A stretch of DNA of 43,393 nt from CAYRVF01 sp964427535 (GCA_964427535.1 CAYRVF010000028.1:1-43393); one strand, 5' to 3'; numbered from the stretch's first letter, positions 24,097-33,203 are shown. The notes: a model not told the origin generated them from the sequence alone. Numbers and translations are program-made.

Positions 24097-25199
24097 GGCG
24101 CCACCTCCTTCGTCCGCACTGGGTCTGGCTGCGGCGACTCCACCTGCGCCGTCCGCGCATCGGCGGGTGAGCGTTCACGCAGCCGCTCGATGAGCCGAGG
24201 CACGATGTCCTGCACACGCCCGACGACGCCGAGGGTCGCCATCGCCATCATCGGCGCGCTGCGGTCGCTGTTCACCGCGACAATCGTCTCGGCGCCAGTG
24301 ATGCCCGCGACGTGCTGGATGGCGCCCGAGATTCCCAGCGCGACGTACAGTTTCGGCGAGATCATCTGCCCGGTCGTGCCAATCTGGCGCTCGAAGGGCA
24401 CCCAGCCCCGGTCGGCCAGCGGACGGCTCGCTCCCAGCGCCGCGCCGAGCAGATCCGCCAGCGTCTGCACCTCGTCGAGGAAGTCGCGCTCGCCGATGCC
24501 CAGACCGGCGGCGACCACCCGCTCCGCGTCGCGCAGTCCGATCGTCCGCGCCTCTGGCTGAATCGTGCGGACGAGCCGCACCCGTTGCGGTGCCGCGCTC
24601 GCCGCCGCTGCCGCCTCGGGGCACGTCACCACCTCAGCAGTCCGTCCACTCTCCGGCGGCGGCTCGCCCCGGATGCCCGCCGGATACGTGACCACCGCCA
24701 GCCGCCCGGCGGGTAGCTCCCATTCTTGGTGGACGCGGTCGTCGTACGCGCGGCGTGTCGCCCGCAGCGTATTGCCTGAGGGACGCAGCCAGATGCAGTC
24801 GCCGAGGAAGCTGGCGCCGAGACGCGCGGCCAGGCGCGGGGCGAGGTCGGCGCCATTGGCGGACTGGGCGCAGAGCAGCGCGGCCGGCGGACCGTACGAT
24901 GCGACGAGTGCCGCCAGCGCGGCACAATGCGCGTCGGTGGTGTAGCCGTCGAGGTCCGGCGCGTCGATCAGGAAGACGCGGTCAGCGCCAGCAGGGCCGA
25001 GGTCGCGCGCGAGGGGTGTGACGTCGCTGCCGAGCAGCACGGCGCCGACTACGCCGCCCAGCGCATCGGCCAGCTCACGCGCCTCGCCCAGCAGCTCGCG
25101 CATCGCGGGATGCAGCTCGCCGTCCGCGTGTTCGACCCACACCCAGACGTCGCGCTGGCTCGTTGTCGTCGCGGTCTCACTCATAGCGCCCTCACTCAT
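24093..25199 (-). CDS. etfA: Electron transfer flavoprotein alpha subunit, mycofactocin-associated type
   Basis: 368 residues. The C-terminal FAD domain is complete: GASRPLADRGWVP, QIGTTGQMISPKLYVALGISGAIQH and TIVAVNSDRSAPMM, all ETF-alpha signatures. The N-terminal domain carries WVWVEHADGELHPAMRELLGEA. The first ATG (25199) overlaps the OYE gene stop as ATGA; a second ATG 15 bases on (25184) comes from a tandem duplication. It pairs with EtfB to shuttle electrons. A glycine in the motif VVAAGLGIGERD replaces the common GGRG, so this is an atypical branch. The tail after VPRLIERL is disordered and Pro-rich. Confidence 0.92.
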   Translation of the reverse strand: MSEGAMSETATTTSQRDVWVWVEHADGELHPAMRELLGEARELADALGGVVGAVLLGSDVTPLARDLGPAGADRVFLIDAPDLDGYTTDAHCAALAALVASYGPPAALLCAQSANGADLAPRLAARLGASFLGDCIWLRPSGNTLRATRRAYDDRVHQEWELPAGRLAVVTYPAGIRGEPPPESGRTAEVVTCPEAAAAASAAPQRVRLVRTIQPEARTIGLRDAERVVAAGLGIGERDFLDEVQTLADLLGAALGASRPLADRGWVPFERQIGTTGQMISPKLYVALGISGAIQHVAGITGAETIVAVNSDRSAPMMAMATLGVVGRVQDIVPRLIERLRERSPADARTAQVESPQPDPVRTKEVAP

Positions 25200-25205
25200 A
25201 GCGCC
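25176..25205. repeat. 15-bp perfect tandem duplication at the etfA start
   Basis: CTCACTCATAGCGCC occurs twice in a row (25176-25190 and 25191-25205). Read on the minus strand, each copy holds GGCGCTATGAGTGAG, so the etfA start codon and its context are doubled. Confidence 0.9.
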
Positions 25206-27157
25206 CGTCCCACTCGGTGTCCTTCGTTGATGGCGTTGCTGGCCCGGCGCGGCGCCACACAGTCGCCCGCGCGGTACACATCCACCGTGCCCTTCAGCGC
25301 GAAATACAGGTCGTCATTCGGGCGTCCGTGGTTGGCGACGACGATGGTGTCGAACGGCCCGAACGCCATCGCTTGCCCGGAGTACGCATGCACGCCGGAG
25401 AGCGTCGCGTTCTCGAAGCTGAGTGGGGCGAAGCTCGTCGTGATCGTGACGCCCTGCGCCAGCACGCGCCGGTGCCAGTTCTCCAGATCGAGCGTCAGGC
25501 CGAGGTCCTGACCCGCCGAGAGCGCGGTCGTGTAGACCTCGACCCGGCAGCCGCGCTCGGCCAGCAGCTCCACGGTGCTCGTCGCCTGATGGAAGCCGAT
25601 CGTATCTATGACGGCTACATGTTCGCCGACCGCCGCGCCGCGCATCACGTCCCACACGCTGAGTACGCGCGGGTCATTGGCGCCCGGCAGCGGCGGTAGG
25701 TGTGGCAGCGCGCCCAGGCAGCAGACGACGGCGTCGTAGCCCTCGGCGGCCACCAGCTCCGGCGTCACGGTGGTGTTGAGCCGCACCTCGACGTCCTCGT
25801 GCTTCATCTCGTTGGAGAGGTTGCGGATGAGGTCGCCGAACTCGGAGCGGTTGGGCACGCGCACGGCGAGGCGCACCTGCCCGCCCAGCTCGGCGTCCTG
25901 CTCAGCGAGAGTGACACGGTGCCCCCGGCGCGCGGCGACCTTGGCGCACTCCATGCCCGCTGGGCCGCCGCCGACCACCAGCACCTTCTTTCGCCGCTCG
26001 GCTCGCCGCAGCAGCTCGGGCCGCAGCGTGGTCTCGTAGCCCGTCGCGGGATTCTCGATACAGCCGATGTCGAGGTTCAGCCCCTCGCGACCGATGCACT
26101 CCTGATTGCACGAGATGCACAGGCGGATGTCGTCGATGCGCCCCTCGCGGGCCTTGCGCGCCGTATAGGGGTCGGCGATCTGCTGGCGCACCATGCCGAT
26201 CAGGTCGCACTCGCCACGCGCGAGCACCTGCTCCGCCTGCACCGGGTCCTTGATGCGCCCGACGCCGATCACCGGGAGGTCGGTGACTCCGCGCAGCGCG
26301 GCGGCGACGAAGAGCTCGTAGCCCGGCGGCACGTGCATCGAGCCCTCCACCATGTAGAGCGTATGTGTCGCCGTGCCGATCGAGGTGTTGAAGTAGTCGA
26401 TCAGGCCGTCGCGATCCAACATGCGCGCCGTTTGCAGCGTGTGGTCGAGCGTCAGCCCGCCCTCCAGAAACTCGTCGCCCGGCAGCCGTACGCCGAGCAC
26501 GAAGTCGCGCCCGACCGCCGCGCGGATCGCCGCGACGATCTCGCGCACCAGCCGCGCACACCCCTCGACGGTGCCGCCATAGCCGTCGGTGCGCTTGTTG
26601 GCGTAGGGCGAGAGGAACTGCCGCAGCAGCGAGCTATGCGACGCCTGCAGCTCGGTGCCGTCGAAGCCGCCCGCCTTGAGATACGTGGCGACGCGCGCGT
26701 AGCTGGCGATCACCTCGTCGATCTCGGCCTGCTCCATTTCTTTGGGCACCTCGCGGAAGAGGGGGTCCGCGATGGGCGAAGGCGCCCAGACGGGCAGGCG
26801 GGTGTAGATGGACGACGCCTGCCCGCCGTTGTGGTTGATCTGGGCGATGATCGGCACGCCGTAACGGTGGATGCGCTCGGTGAGCTGGCGGTAGCGCGGA
26901 ATCACATGCTCGCCGTCGAAGGCATGAATCAGCCGCTCGTAGGGGTGGTCGGTCGGATGCACCGACTGCTCCTCGGTGATGATCAGCCCGACGCCGCCCC
27001 TCGCGCGCTCCTCATAATAGGCGATCTGCATCGGGCCGGGCAGGTTGTGTTCGGCGAGATTGGTGAGGTGGGCGGAGAAGACGATGCGGTTAGGCACGAC
27101 GGTCGTGCCTACGCGCAGCGGCGAGTACAGATAGGGAAACTGCGGATGTCGCACCAT
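25196..27157 (-). CDS. FadH/OYE-family oxidoreductase, mycofactocin system type
   Basis: 653 residues, the length of 2,4-dienoyl-CoA reductase (FadH). An old-yellow-enzyme FMN barrel comes first (VVPNRIVFSAHLTNLAE, QINHNGGQASS, GGFDGTELQASHSSLLRQFLSP). A [4Fe-4S] site follows: CISCNQECIG plus a fourth Cys in GCIENP, near residues 344-367. Then comes an FAD/NAD(P)H domain starting LVVGGGPAGMECAKVA. The GxGGTVEG segment (RTDGYGGTVEG) is typical. Two such paralogues side by side are a described companion of mycofactocin; substrates are unknown. RBS GAGAGGGAG-type sites precede ATG 27157. It couples to etfA by an ATGA overlap. Confidence 0.9.
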   Translation of the reverse strand: MVRHPQFPYLYSPLRVGTTVVPNRIVFSAHLTNLAEHNLPGPMQIAYYEERARGGVGLIITEEQSVHPTDHPYERLIHAFDGEHVIPRYRQLTERIHRYGVPIIAQINHNGGQASSIYTRLPVWAPSPIADPLFREVPKEMEQAEIDEVIASYARVATYLKAGGFDGTELQASHSSLLRQFLSPYANKRTDGYGGTVEGCARLVREIVAAIRAAVGRDFVLGVRLPGDEFLEGGLTLDHTLQTARMLDRDGLIDYFNTSIGTATHTLYMVEGSMHVPPGYELFVAAALRGVTDLPVIGVGRIKDPVQAEQVLARGECDLIGMVRQQIADPYTARKAREGRIDDIRLCISCNQECIGREGLNLDIGCIENPATGYETTLRPELLRRAERRKKVLVVGGGPAGMECAKVAARRGHRVTLAEQDAELGGQVRLAVRVPNRSEFGDLIRNLSNEMKHEDVEVRLNTTVTPELVAAEGYDAVVCCLGALPHLPPLPGANDPRVLSVWDVMRGAAVGEHVAVIDTIGFHQATSTVELLAERGCRVEVYTTALSAGQDLGLTLDLENWHRRVLAQGVTITTSFAPLSFENATLSGVHAYSGQAMAFGPFDTIVVANHGRPNDDLYFALKGTVDVYRAGDCVAPRRASNAINEGHRVGRAL

Positions 27158-27190
27158 GTCTCTCTCCCTCTCGCTCCCGGTCTTTCTCCC

Positions 27191-29152
27191 TCAGATCGCC
27201 CGCCCGACGCGGTTGCCTTCGAGTATGGCATGCAGCACGCGGCGCGGCGCGAGGCAGTCGCCTACACGATGCAGCGCCGGAACCACGCCCACCAGCTCGC
27301 GGTAGAGCGCGTCGTCGGCCAGCTCGTAGTCCGCGAGCACAACTGCCGCGACGTCCTCGATGCGTTCGACGGCCGTGCCGAACTTGTGGCGCACGGTGAG
27401 TGCGCCGGGCTCGATCGCGAGCACCGTCGTCATCGGGCGCATCTCGATGCCCAGCTCCGCCGCGCGCGTGTACCACGGACTGAACTCGCCGTTCGCCCCG
27501 AGCTGGGAGGAGACGAACACATCCTCCGAGAGAATCGTGACGGCGTGCCCGGCTGTCGCGAGCGCCTGCGCGGCGTCGATGGCGGGATAGTAGCCCTGGG
27601 TGTCGATGACGACCACGCGCCCCGTCTCCGGCACCCTGCCCGCCAGCGCGTCGCGTGCCGAATAGACGAAGGGCAGCGTGCCGCCAGGGAAGCTCTCGCC
27701 GGGACGCGCCCGCCCGCCGGTTGCCAGCACCACCACGCTGGCGTCTGTCGCCAACACGGAGTCGCGCGTCGCCTCGGTGTTCAGCCGCACCGCGACGTCC
27801 AGTCTGGCGAGCTGCCCTTCGAGCCAGTCGGCGACGAGGCGCATCGGCTCGCGCTGGGGCGCTGTCGCGACGAGGCGCGGTGTGCCGCCTAGCCGGTCGG
27901 CGCGCTCGATCAGCGTGACTCGGTGCCCGCGCAGCGCCGCGATGCGGGCTGTCTCCATCCCCGCTGGACCGCCGCCGACGACGAGCACGCCCCTGGGCGA
28001 CGACGAGTGCTCCAGCGCGGGGAACTCGTCTTCGTGGCCCGCCGCCGGATTGTGGATGCAGCTCACGACGGCGTTCTGCGCCGAGCGCACCATGCAGTCC
28101 TGGTTGCAGCGGATGCAGGGGCGGATGTCGTCGCGCCGCCCCTCGCGCAGCTTGCGCGGCAGGTCGGGATCGGCGATGAGCGCGCGCGTCATCTCCACGC
28201 CGTCCGCCGTGCCCTCCGCGACCGCCGCCCCGGCCATCTCGGGATCGGCGATGCTGCCGGTGGCGTAGACGGGCACCTCTACCGCCAGCCGTACCTGCCG
28301 CGCGAGGTCGAGCGCGTAGCCAGGCGGCGTGTGCATCGCCGCGTGGGTGCGGTGGGGCGTGTAGATCGAGCCGACGACCACGCTGAGATAGCTGATCTCG
28401 CCGCCCGCCGTCAGCTCGCGCGCGATGGCGGGCGCCTGCTCGGGTGTGATGCCTGCCCACGGCGCGAACTCATCACACGAGAGCCGCAGCCCGAGCACCG
28501 CCTCGAAGCCAATCGCCGCGCGTACCGCCTCGATCACTTCGCGCGCGAACCAGAGCCGGTTCTCGGGCGTGCCGCCATACGGGTCGGAGCGCAGATTGGT
28601 CAGACCAGAGAGAAACTGGCGGACGAGCGAATACTGCCCGGCGTTGATCTCCACGCCATCGAAGCCGCCCGCCATCGCCCGCCGCGCGGCAGCAGCGAAT
28701 CCGGCGACGACCGCCGCGATATCCTCGTCCTCCATGACCTTCGGCATCTCCATCGTGGCCGGGTTGGGGACGGCGGAGGGCGCCAGGATCGCCTGCTTCT
28801 TGATGTGACCGGTGCCCTGCATGCCGCTGTGGTTGAGCTGGAGCAGCGCGAGGCTCCCGTGTTCGCGGATGGCGCCCGCGACGTGGCGTAAGCCGGGAAT
28901 GGCCGCGTCGTCGTCGCCACGTACGATGCGCTGATAGGGATAATCGGAGGGGTGGACAGAGACCTCCTCGACCACGATCAGCCCGACACCGCCCTCAGCC
29001 CGGCGCGCAAAGTAGGCCGCCTGACGCGCGCTCGGCAGCCCGTCTTCCGCCAGGTTCGTCGTGTGCGCGGTGAACGCGATCCGGTTCGGCGCGGTCTTCA
29101 CGACGCCCAGGCGCAACGGCGCGAACAGCGCGTCAGCCGCCGAATCCCGCAT
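27191..29152 (-). CDS. FadH/OYE-family oxidoreductase, second paralogue
   Basis: 653 residues from ATG 29152 (MRDSAADALFAPL), with GGGAGG five bases upstream; a longer frame would run into the VWA gene. Domains match its neighbour: OYE barrel (TAPNRIAFTAHTTNLAEDG, LLQLNHSGMQG, GGFDGVEINAGQYSLVRQFLSG, SDPYGGTPENR), Fe-S Cys in CIRCNQDCM and SCIHNP, and VLVVGGGPAGMETARIA. The two proteins differ widely in their substrate loops, so they are not a recent duplication. It is inferred to reduce or oxidise a flavin-linked substrate in the same pathway. It lies 33 bases upstream of the other paralogue's start. Confidence 0.9.
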   Translation of the reverse strand: MRDSAADALFAPLRLGVVKTAPNRIAFTAHTTNLAEDGLPSARQAAYFARRAEGGVGLIVVEEVSVHPSDYPYQRIVRGDDDAAIPGLRHVAGAIREHGSLALLQLNHSGMQGTGHIKKQAILAPSAVPNPATMEMPKVMEDEDIAAVVAGFAAAARRAMAGGFDGVEINAGQYSLVRQFLSGLTNLRSDPYGGTPENRLWFAREVIEAVRAAIGFEAVLGLRLSCDEFAPWAGITPEQAPAIARELTAGGEISYLSVVVGSIYTPHRTHAAMHTPPGYALDLARQVRLAVEVPVYATGSIADPEMAGAAVAEGTADGVEMTRALIADPDLPRKLREGRRDDIRPCIRCNQDCMVRSAQNAVVSCIHNPAAGHEDEFPALEHSSSPRGVLVVGGGPAGMETARIAALRGHRVTLIERADRLGGTPRLVATAPQREPMRLVADWLEGQLARLDVAVRLNTEATRDSVLATDASVVVLATGGRARPGESFPGGTLPFVYSARDALAGRVPETGRVVVIDTQGYYPAIDAAQALATAGHAVTILSEDVFVSSQLGANGEFSPWYTRAAELGIEMRPMTTVLAIEPGALTVRHKFGTAVERIEDVAAVVLADYELADDALYRELVGVVPALHRVGDCLAPRRVLHAILEGNRVGRAI

Positions 29153-29198
29153 CGGTGCCTCCCTCTCGTTCGTCTTCGCCGGGCCACCAGACTCCCGC

Positions 29199-31205
29199 TC
29201 AGGCCGACATACACACGCTGATCGCCGGGGCGATGTCGTCCACCGACTGGATGAAGACGCATCTGCCGTGTCCCTGCGCCGCCAGCTCCTGGCACGCCTG
29301 CACCCGGCTCTCATCCAGCGAGGTGCCGATGACGTGCAGCCGCGAGTAACGCGCCGCCATCGGCAGCGGATCGTCGCCCAGATTGTGCATGCCGTCGGTG
29401 AAGAGGATGCCGATCTTCTCCTGCGCGGGCGAGCGGGTCAACTCGCGCAACCCGACCTCCAGCCCGAGCCGCAGGTTCGTCAGGCCGCGCGCGCGTATCG
29501 CCAGTATATCGTCTAACAGCCGGGCGAGTGGCTTCTCCTGCGTCTCGCCTTTGAGCACGGCGGCGTCGCGCCAGAAGAGCACCACGCCGAAGTCGTCCTC
29601 GCGGATGTTGCGGGCGAGCGAGCCAGCCGCCAGCGCCGCATGCATTAGCTTCAGCCCGTTCATCGAGCCGCTGACGTCGAGCAGCAGCACGTAGGCCTGC
29701 CGCGCCCGCACGCGCTCCATCACCCAGAAGTCGTCGTACTCGGGATATGCCTTGCCCGCGATCTCTTCCAGCGTGCGGTCGAGGTCGAGGTCGTCGGAGT
29801 TGAAGCGGTAGCGCACCGGACGCAGCTTGCCCTTACCAGGATTAGCCGTCGGGTCGCGGCGGGCGAGCTTCATCACGATGCGCAGCGCCAGGCGGCGTGT
29901 CAGCTCGCGCAGCATCTCGTCCGACGCCGCGGGCCAGAGCGCGCCAAGCAGCGCCAGCCCCTCTTCCTGGTCGCGGGCGTAGAGCTCGCGAAAGGCCTCC
30001 AGATCGAAGGTGTCGTCGTCGCGCAGCAGGTCGCGAGCGGCGGGATGGTCGCGCAACAGCTCACGCGGCGAGAGCGGCATCGCCCGCGCGGAACGCTCGA
30101 CGCTCAGCATCTGCAGCTCGTCGGGCCGGTACACACGTGGCGCCTCAGTGACCTTGCCCGCTTTGGGCTGGGGCACGCGCTTGTCTTTCGGCACGAGCGG
30201 ACGCACGATCGGACCACCGTGCGGACGCGGCGGACGCGCGAGGGGTGCGCCGATGGGATTGTCGAGGTCGAGTGTGAACGTCCCGCGCGCGGCCTGCGGA
30301 ATGAAGTAGAAGACGTTCTCCCACAGCTCGCGCAGAATCGCCTCGGGCGAGCGCTCGGCGGCGTCGGCCAGCAAGATGCGGCCTGAGAGGGCGAGCAGCG
30401 TGGCATCCAGCACGAGGTCCTTGGCGGCGTTGTCCGCATCGTCCAGCGAGACGCCCCGCAGCGGCGCCAGATGCCCGGCGACGAGCACCAGATCGATGGC
30501 GCCGCGTACCGACGCGCCCATGCGGATGTCGTCGTGCGCGCGCGTCGCCCGCACCAGCGCGACCGCCCCCTCGATCAGCCACGCCGTCGTGCTGCCCGAG
30601 CGCACGCGCACGATCTCACGCTCCTCCGCCTCGCTCTGGTAGCCAATGACCAAGCGGCAGAGCCGGTCGTGGATGGACTGGCTGACCCGCAGCGTGCCCA
30701 CGTCGTCGAACGGATTCATCGCCGCGATCAGGCGGAAGCCGGGGGACGCGCGCACGAGGCCGACGCGCGGCACTTCCAGTTTGCGCTCCGCGAGTGGTCC
30801 GAGCAGCAGATTGAGGGTATCGTCGGGCACGCGGTTGAACTCCTCGATGTAGAGGAGCGCGCCGCGCCGCATGGCGTCCACCAGCGGGCCAGGCACAAAG
30901 TCCTGGGTGCGGTAGCCGTGTTGCATCACCGCCGCCGGATTGTGGTAGCCGCTGAGCTTGGCGGGTGTCAGATCGGCGTTGCCCTCGACGAAGACCAGCG
31001 GCGTGCCCGAGGCGCGACCCACCGCGCGCAGCAGGGTGGACTTGCTCGTGCCGGGCGGGCCTTCGAGCAGCAGATCGCGCCCCGCGCCGAGCGCCGCCGC
31101 GATGTCCTCGATCTCGCGTCGCCGTCCGATGACCTCGGAGGCGACCTCTGCCATCAGTCCGGCTGGGCTCTCGTCGCCCGTCGTCGTCTGTTCGTCGTCG
31201 ATCAC
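29199..31205 (-). CDS. MoxR-type AAA ATPase fused to a VWA domain
   Basis: 668 residues. The AAA domain has Walker A GPPGTSKS (residues 49-56), Walker B ALLYIEEFNR (E121, E122) and sensor 1 AAMNPFDDVG. A Pro-rich linker follows, then a helical region and a C-terminal von Willebrand A domain with the metal site DVSGSM near residues 507-512 and ILFTDGMHNLG. This joins in one chain what is split in NorQ/NorD or CoxD/CoxE pairs, which act as chaperones inserting metal or cofactor. Here it sits inside a mycofactocin redox operon next to a second MoxR gene with a closely similar AAA sequence. It is probably a maturation factor for one of the redox enzymes; the target is unknown. Confidence 0.9.
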   Translation of the reverse strand: MIDDEQTTTGDESPAGLMAEVASEVIGRRREIEDIAAALGAGRDLLLEGPPGTSKSTLLRAVGRASGTPLVFVEGNADLTPAKLSGYHNPAAVMQHGYRTQDFVPGPLVDAMRRGALLYIEEFNRVPDDTLNLLLGPLAERKLEVPRVGLVRASPGFRLIAAMNPFDDVGTLRVSQSIHDRLCRLVIGYQSEAEEREIVRVRSGSTTAWLIEGAVALVRATRAHDDIRMGASVRGAIDLVLVAGHLAPLRGVSLDDADNAAKDLVLDATLLALSGRILLADAAERSPEAILRELWENVFYFIPQAARGTFTLDLDNPIGAPLARPPRPHGGPIVRPLVPKDKRVPQPKAGKVTEAPRVYRPDELQMLSVERSARAMPLSPRELLRDHPAARDLLRDDDTFDLEAFRELYARDQEEGLALLGALWPAASDEMLRELTRRLALRIVMKLARRDPTANPGKGKLRPVRYRFNSDDLDLDRTLEEIAGKAYPEYDDFWVMERVRARQAYVLLLDVSGSMNGLKLMHAALAAGSLARNIREDDFGVVLFWRDAAVLKGETQEKPLARLLDDILAIRARGLTNLRLGLEVGLRELTRSPAQEKIGILFTDGMHNLGDDPLPMAARYSRLHVIGTSLDESRVQACQELAAQGHGRCVFIQSVDDIAPAISVCMSA

Positions 31206-31256
31206 GCTGATGTTCTCTCTCCGCTGCCCGCTGACAGGCTTTCCGTGTCGTTCCGA

Positions 31257-32138
31257 CTACGCCGCCGATTGCACCTGGGCGACGATCTCGCCGATCACGA
31301 CTTCTGGCGAGCGCTCGGCCGTCTCGTGCAGGCTGACCTTGCTGGAGAGCGCCAGCAGCGCGGCTTCGAGCAGCACCTCGTCGTAACCCTCGTTGACCTC
31401 GCGCAGGTCGACCTGACGGATGTCGGCGAGCTGGTGCGCGACGAGCACGAGATCGATGGCGCCACGCACCGAGGAGCCGATGCGCGCCTCGGGATGACGC
31501 CGTGTCGCGCGCGTGATGCTGACCGCCGCCGCGATGAGCCGCTGCGCCTCGCTGCTGGTGCGCAGGGCGACGATGCGCCGTTCCTCCGCCTCGCTCTGGT
31601 AGCCCATCGCCAGACGGCAGAGCCGGTCGTAGATCGAGATGCTGATGCGCGCCGTCCCGACGTTGTCGAATGGATTCATCGCCGCGACGATGCGAAAGGT
31701 CGGCAGCGCCGTCAGCGTGCCGACACGCGGGACGGTCAGCTCGCGCTCGGCCATCGCCGTGAGCAGCGCGTTCAGCGTATCCTCTGGCACGCGGTTGAAC
31801 TCCTCGATGTAGAGGAAGCCGCCGCGTTGCATCGCCTCGGGGAGCGGTCCGGGCACGAAGTCTTCCGCGCGATAGCCGTGCCGCACCACGGCGGCCGGAT
31901 TGTGATAGCCGATGAGCTTGGCGGGCGTCAGGTCGGCGTTGCCCTCGACCAGCACGAGCGGAATCTCGTAGTGCCGCGTGATGGCGTGCAGAATCGTCGA
32001 CTTGCTCGTGCCGGGCGGACCCTCCAGCAGCAGATCGCGTCCCGCGCTGAGCGTCGCGAGAATGCCCGTCAGCTCGCGCTCGCGGCCGACGACTTCCGTC
32101 TGGACCGTCCGGTAGATAGTTTGGACCGTTGACTCCAT
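31257..32138 (-). CDS. MoxR-family AAA ATPase
   Basis: 293 residues from ATG 32138 (MESTVQTIYRTVQ), with GGGGAG about ten bases upstream; the longer frame would overlap the SDR gene. Walker A is GPPGTSKS (residues 40-47), Walker B GFLYIEEFNR, sensor 1 AAMNPFDNVG, and YDRLCRL gives the arginine finger region. Long stretches match the AAA half of the next gene (for example EGNADLTPAK and GYHNPAAV), so the two come from a duplication and may form a mixed ring. MoxR proteins assemble or activate enzyme complexes with VWA partners. It follows the SDR gene by 55 bases. Confidence 0.92.
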   Translation of the reverse strand: MESTVQTIYRTVQTEVVGRERELTGILATLSAGRDLLLEGPPGTSKSTILHAITRHYEIPLVLVEGNADLTPAKLIGYHNPAAVVRHGYRAEDFVPGPLPEAMQRGGFLYIEEFNRVPEDTLNALLTAMAERELTVPRVGTLTALPTFRIVAAMNPFDNVGTARISISIYDRLCRLAMGYQSEAEERRIVALRTSSEAQRLIAAAVSITRATRRHPEARIGSSVRGAIDLVLVAHQLADIRQVDLREVNEGYDEVLLEAALLALSSKVSLHETAERSPEVVIGEIVAQVQSAA

Positions 32139-32193
32139 ACCCGCACCGCTCCCCGATTCAATTTCCCCGACGGACGCGTGGCATCGTGCGTCC

Positions 32194-33015
32194 TTAGCGC
32201 TGAGTGAACCCCGCATCGACTGGCAGCGTCACGCCGGTGACGTACCGCGCATCGTCGGAGACGAGCCACAGGATGGCGTTGCTGATGTCCTCCGGATCGA
32301 CGGCGTCCACCGGCAGCAGGTTCGGACCATATGCAGTCGGATTGTCCGTCAACCATTTCTGGATAGCGGCCTCGGCGGCGGGGTCGCCCGCGCCGCCCAT
32401 CGGCGTCTTCACACCGGTCGGATGCACCGTGTTGACGCGGATGTTGTGCGGCGCCAGCTCGTTCGCCAGGGTCCGCATTAGCCCCACGACGCCATGCTTC
32501 GCCGACGAGTAGTGCCCAGCGCCGGGCAGCCCTTTCAGCCCGGCGGTGGAGGAGGTCAGCACGATGGCCCCGCCCTGGCCGCGCTCGATCATATGCGGAA
32601 TCACCGCCTTGCAGCTCTGCCAGACGCCTGTGAGATTGACGCCCAGCATCTCGTTCCACTGCTCGTCGGGCATGTCCCACGTGCGGTGAGAGTAGCTGAC
32701 GATGCCCGCGTTGGCGAGCAGAATGTCGATATGGCCGAATTCGCTCACGGCTCGCTGAGCGACCTCTCGCATCTGAGAGCCGTCGCGTACGTCGGCCTGG
32801 ATCGCGATGCAGCGGCGGTCCAGGTCTTCGACCATACGTGTCGTCTCGGCCAGATTCTCGGGCGTCGCCAGCTTATACGGAACGGTCGGCAGTTGCGCGG
32901 CGATGTCGCAGATCACGATATCCGCACCCTCGCGGGCCAGCGTGACGGCATGCGCGCGCCCCTGCCCACGCGCGCCGCCCGTGATGACCGCGACTTTGCC
33001 GTCGAGTTTGCCCAT
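32194..33015 (-). CDS. Mycofactocin-coupled SDR dehydrogenase 1
   Basis: 273 residues from ATG 33015 (MGKLDGKVAVITGG) with GAGGAGA upstream. The NAD site is TGGARGQGRAH. The catalytic set is Ser in LTSSTAGLKG with Tyr and Lys in HYSSAKHG. Between the second strand and the next helix lies an insert (IAAQLPTVPYKLATPENLAETTRMVEDLDRR region) that marks the mycofactocin-dependent SDR group; in that group NAD stays bound and electrons leave through mycofactocin. It is very close to the fifth SDR at 37081. Substrates are probably alcohols or carbonyls. Confidence 0.92.
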   Translation of the reverse strand: MGKLDGKVAVITGGARGQGRAHAVTLAREGADIVICDIAAQLPTVPYKLATPENLAETTRMVEDLDRRCIAIQADVRDGSQMREVAQRAVSEFGHIDILLANAGIVSYSHRTWDMPDEQWNEMLGVNLTGVWQSCKAVIPHMIERGQGGAIVLTSSTAGLKGLPGAGHYSSAKHGVVGLMRTLANELAPHNIRVNTVHPTGVKTPMGGAGDPAAEAAIQKWLTDNPTAYGPNLLPVDAVDPEDISNAILWLVSDDARYVTGVTLPVDAGFTQR

Positions 33016-33028
33016 ACCATCACTCTCC

Positions 33029-33203
33029 TCACTTGATCGCGGCGCCCGCATCGATCGGCAGCGCGACTCCCGTCACGTAGCGGGCGTCATCCGGGACGAG
33101 CCAGAGCACGGCGTTTGAGTTCGCGGGCGAGAGTCAACGCATGGGAACGGCCCTGGCCTCGCGCCGCACCCGTGAATGCGACTTTGCCGTCGAGCTTCCC
33201 CAT
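33029..33203 (-). pseudogene. Decayed SDR gene with internal deletion
   Basis: The first 28 codons of an SDR (MGKLDGKVAFTGAARGQGR and on to HALTLARE) run straight into the last 29 codons of one (AVLWLVPDDARYVTG to VALPIDAGAAIK, stop at 33029). About 220 codons, including the catalytic Ser, Tyr and Lys, are missing, and the two parts are in different frames. A good ribosome-binding site (GGGAGG) remains, so a peptide of about 38 residues could still be made before a stop. It lies between two intact paralogues, 13 bases upstream of SDR 1. Confidence 0.88.

Noticed and set aside
25700..27892. A 730-codon open frame on the plus strand opposite the OYE genes
   Set aside because: It is rich in Arg, His and Ala with no recognisable domain. 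Long antisense frames are expected opposite GC-rich genes, and the minus-strand proteins are clear.
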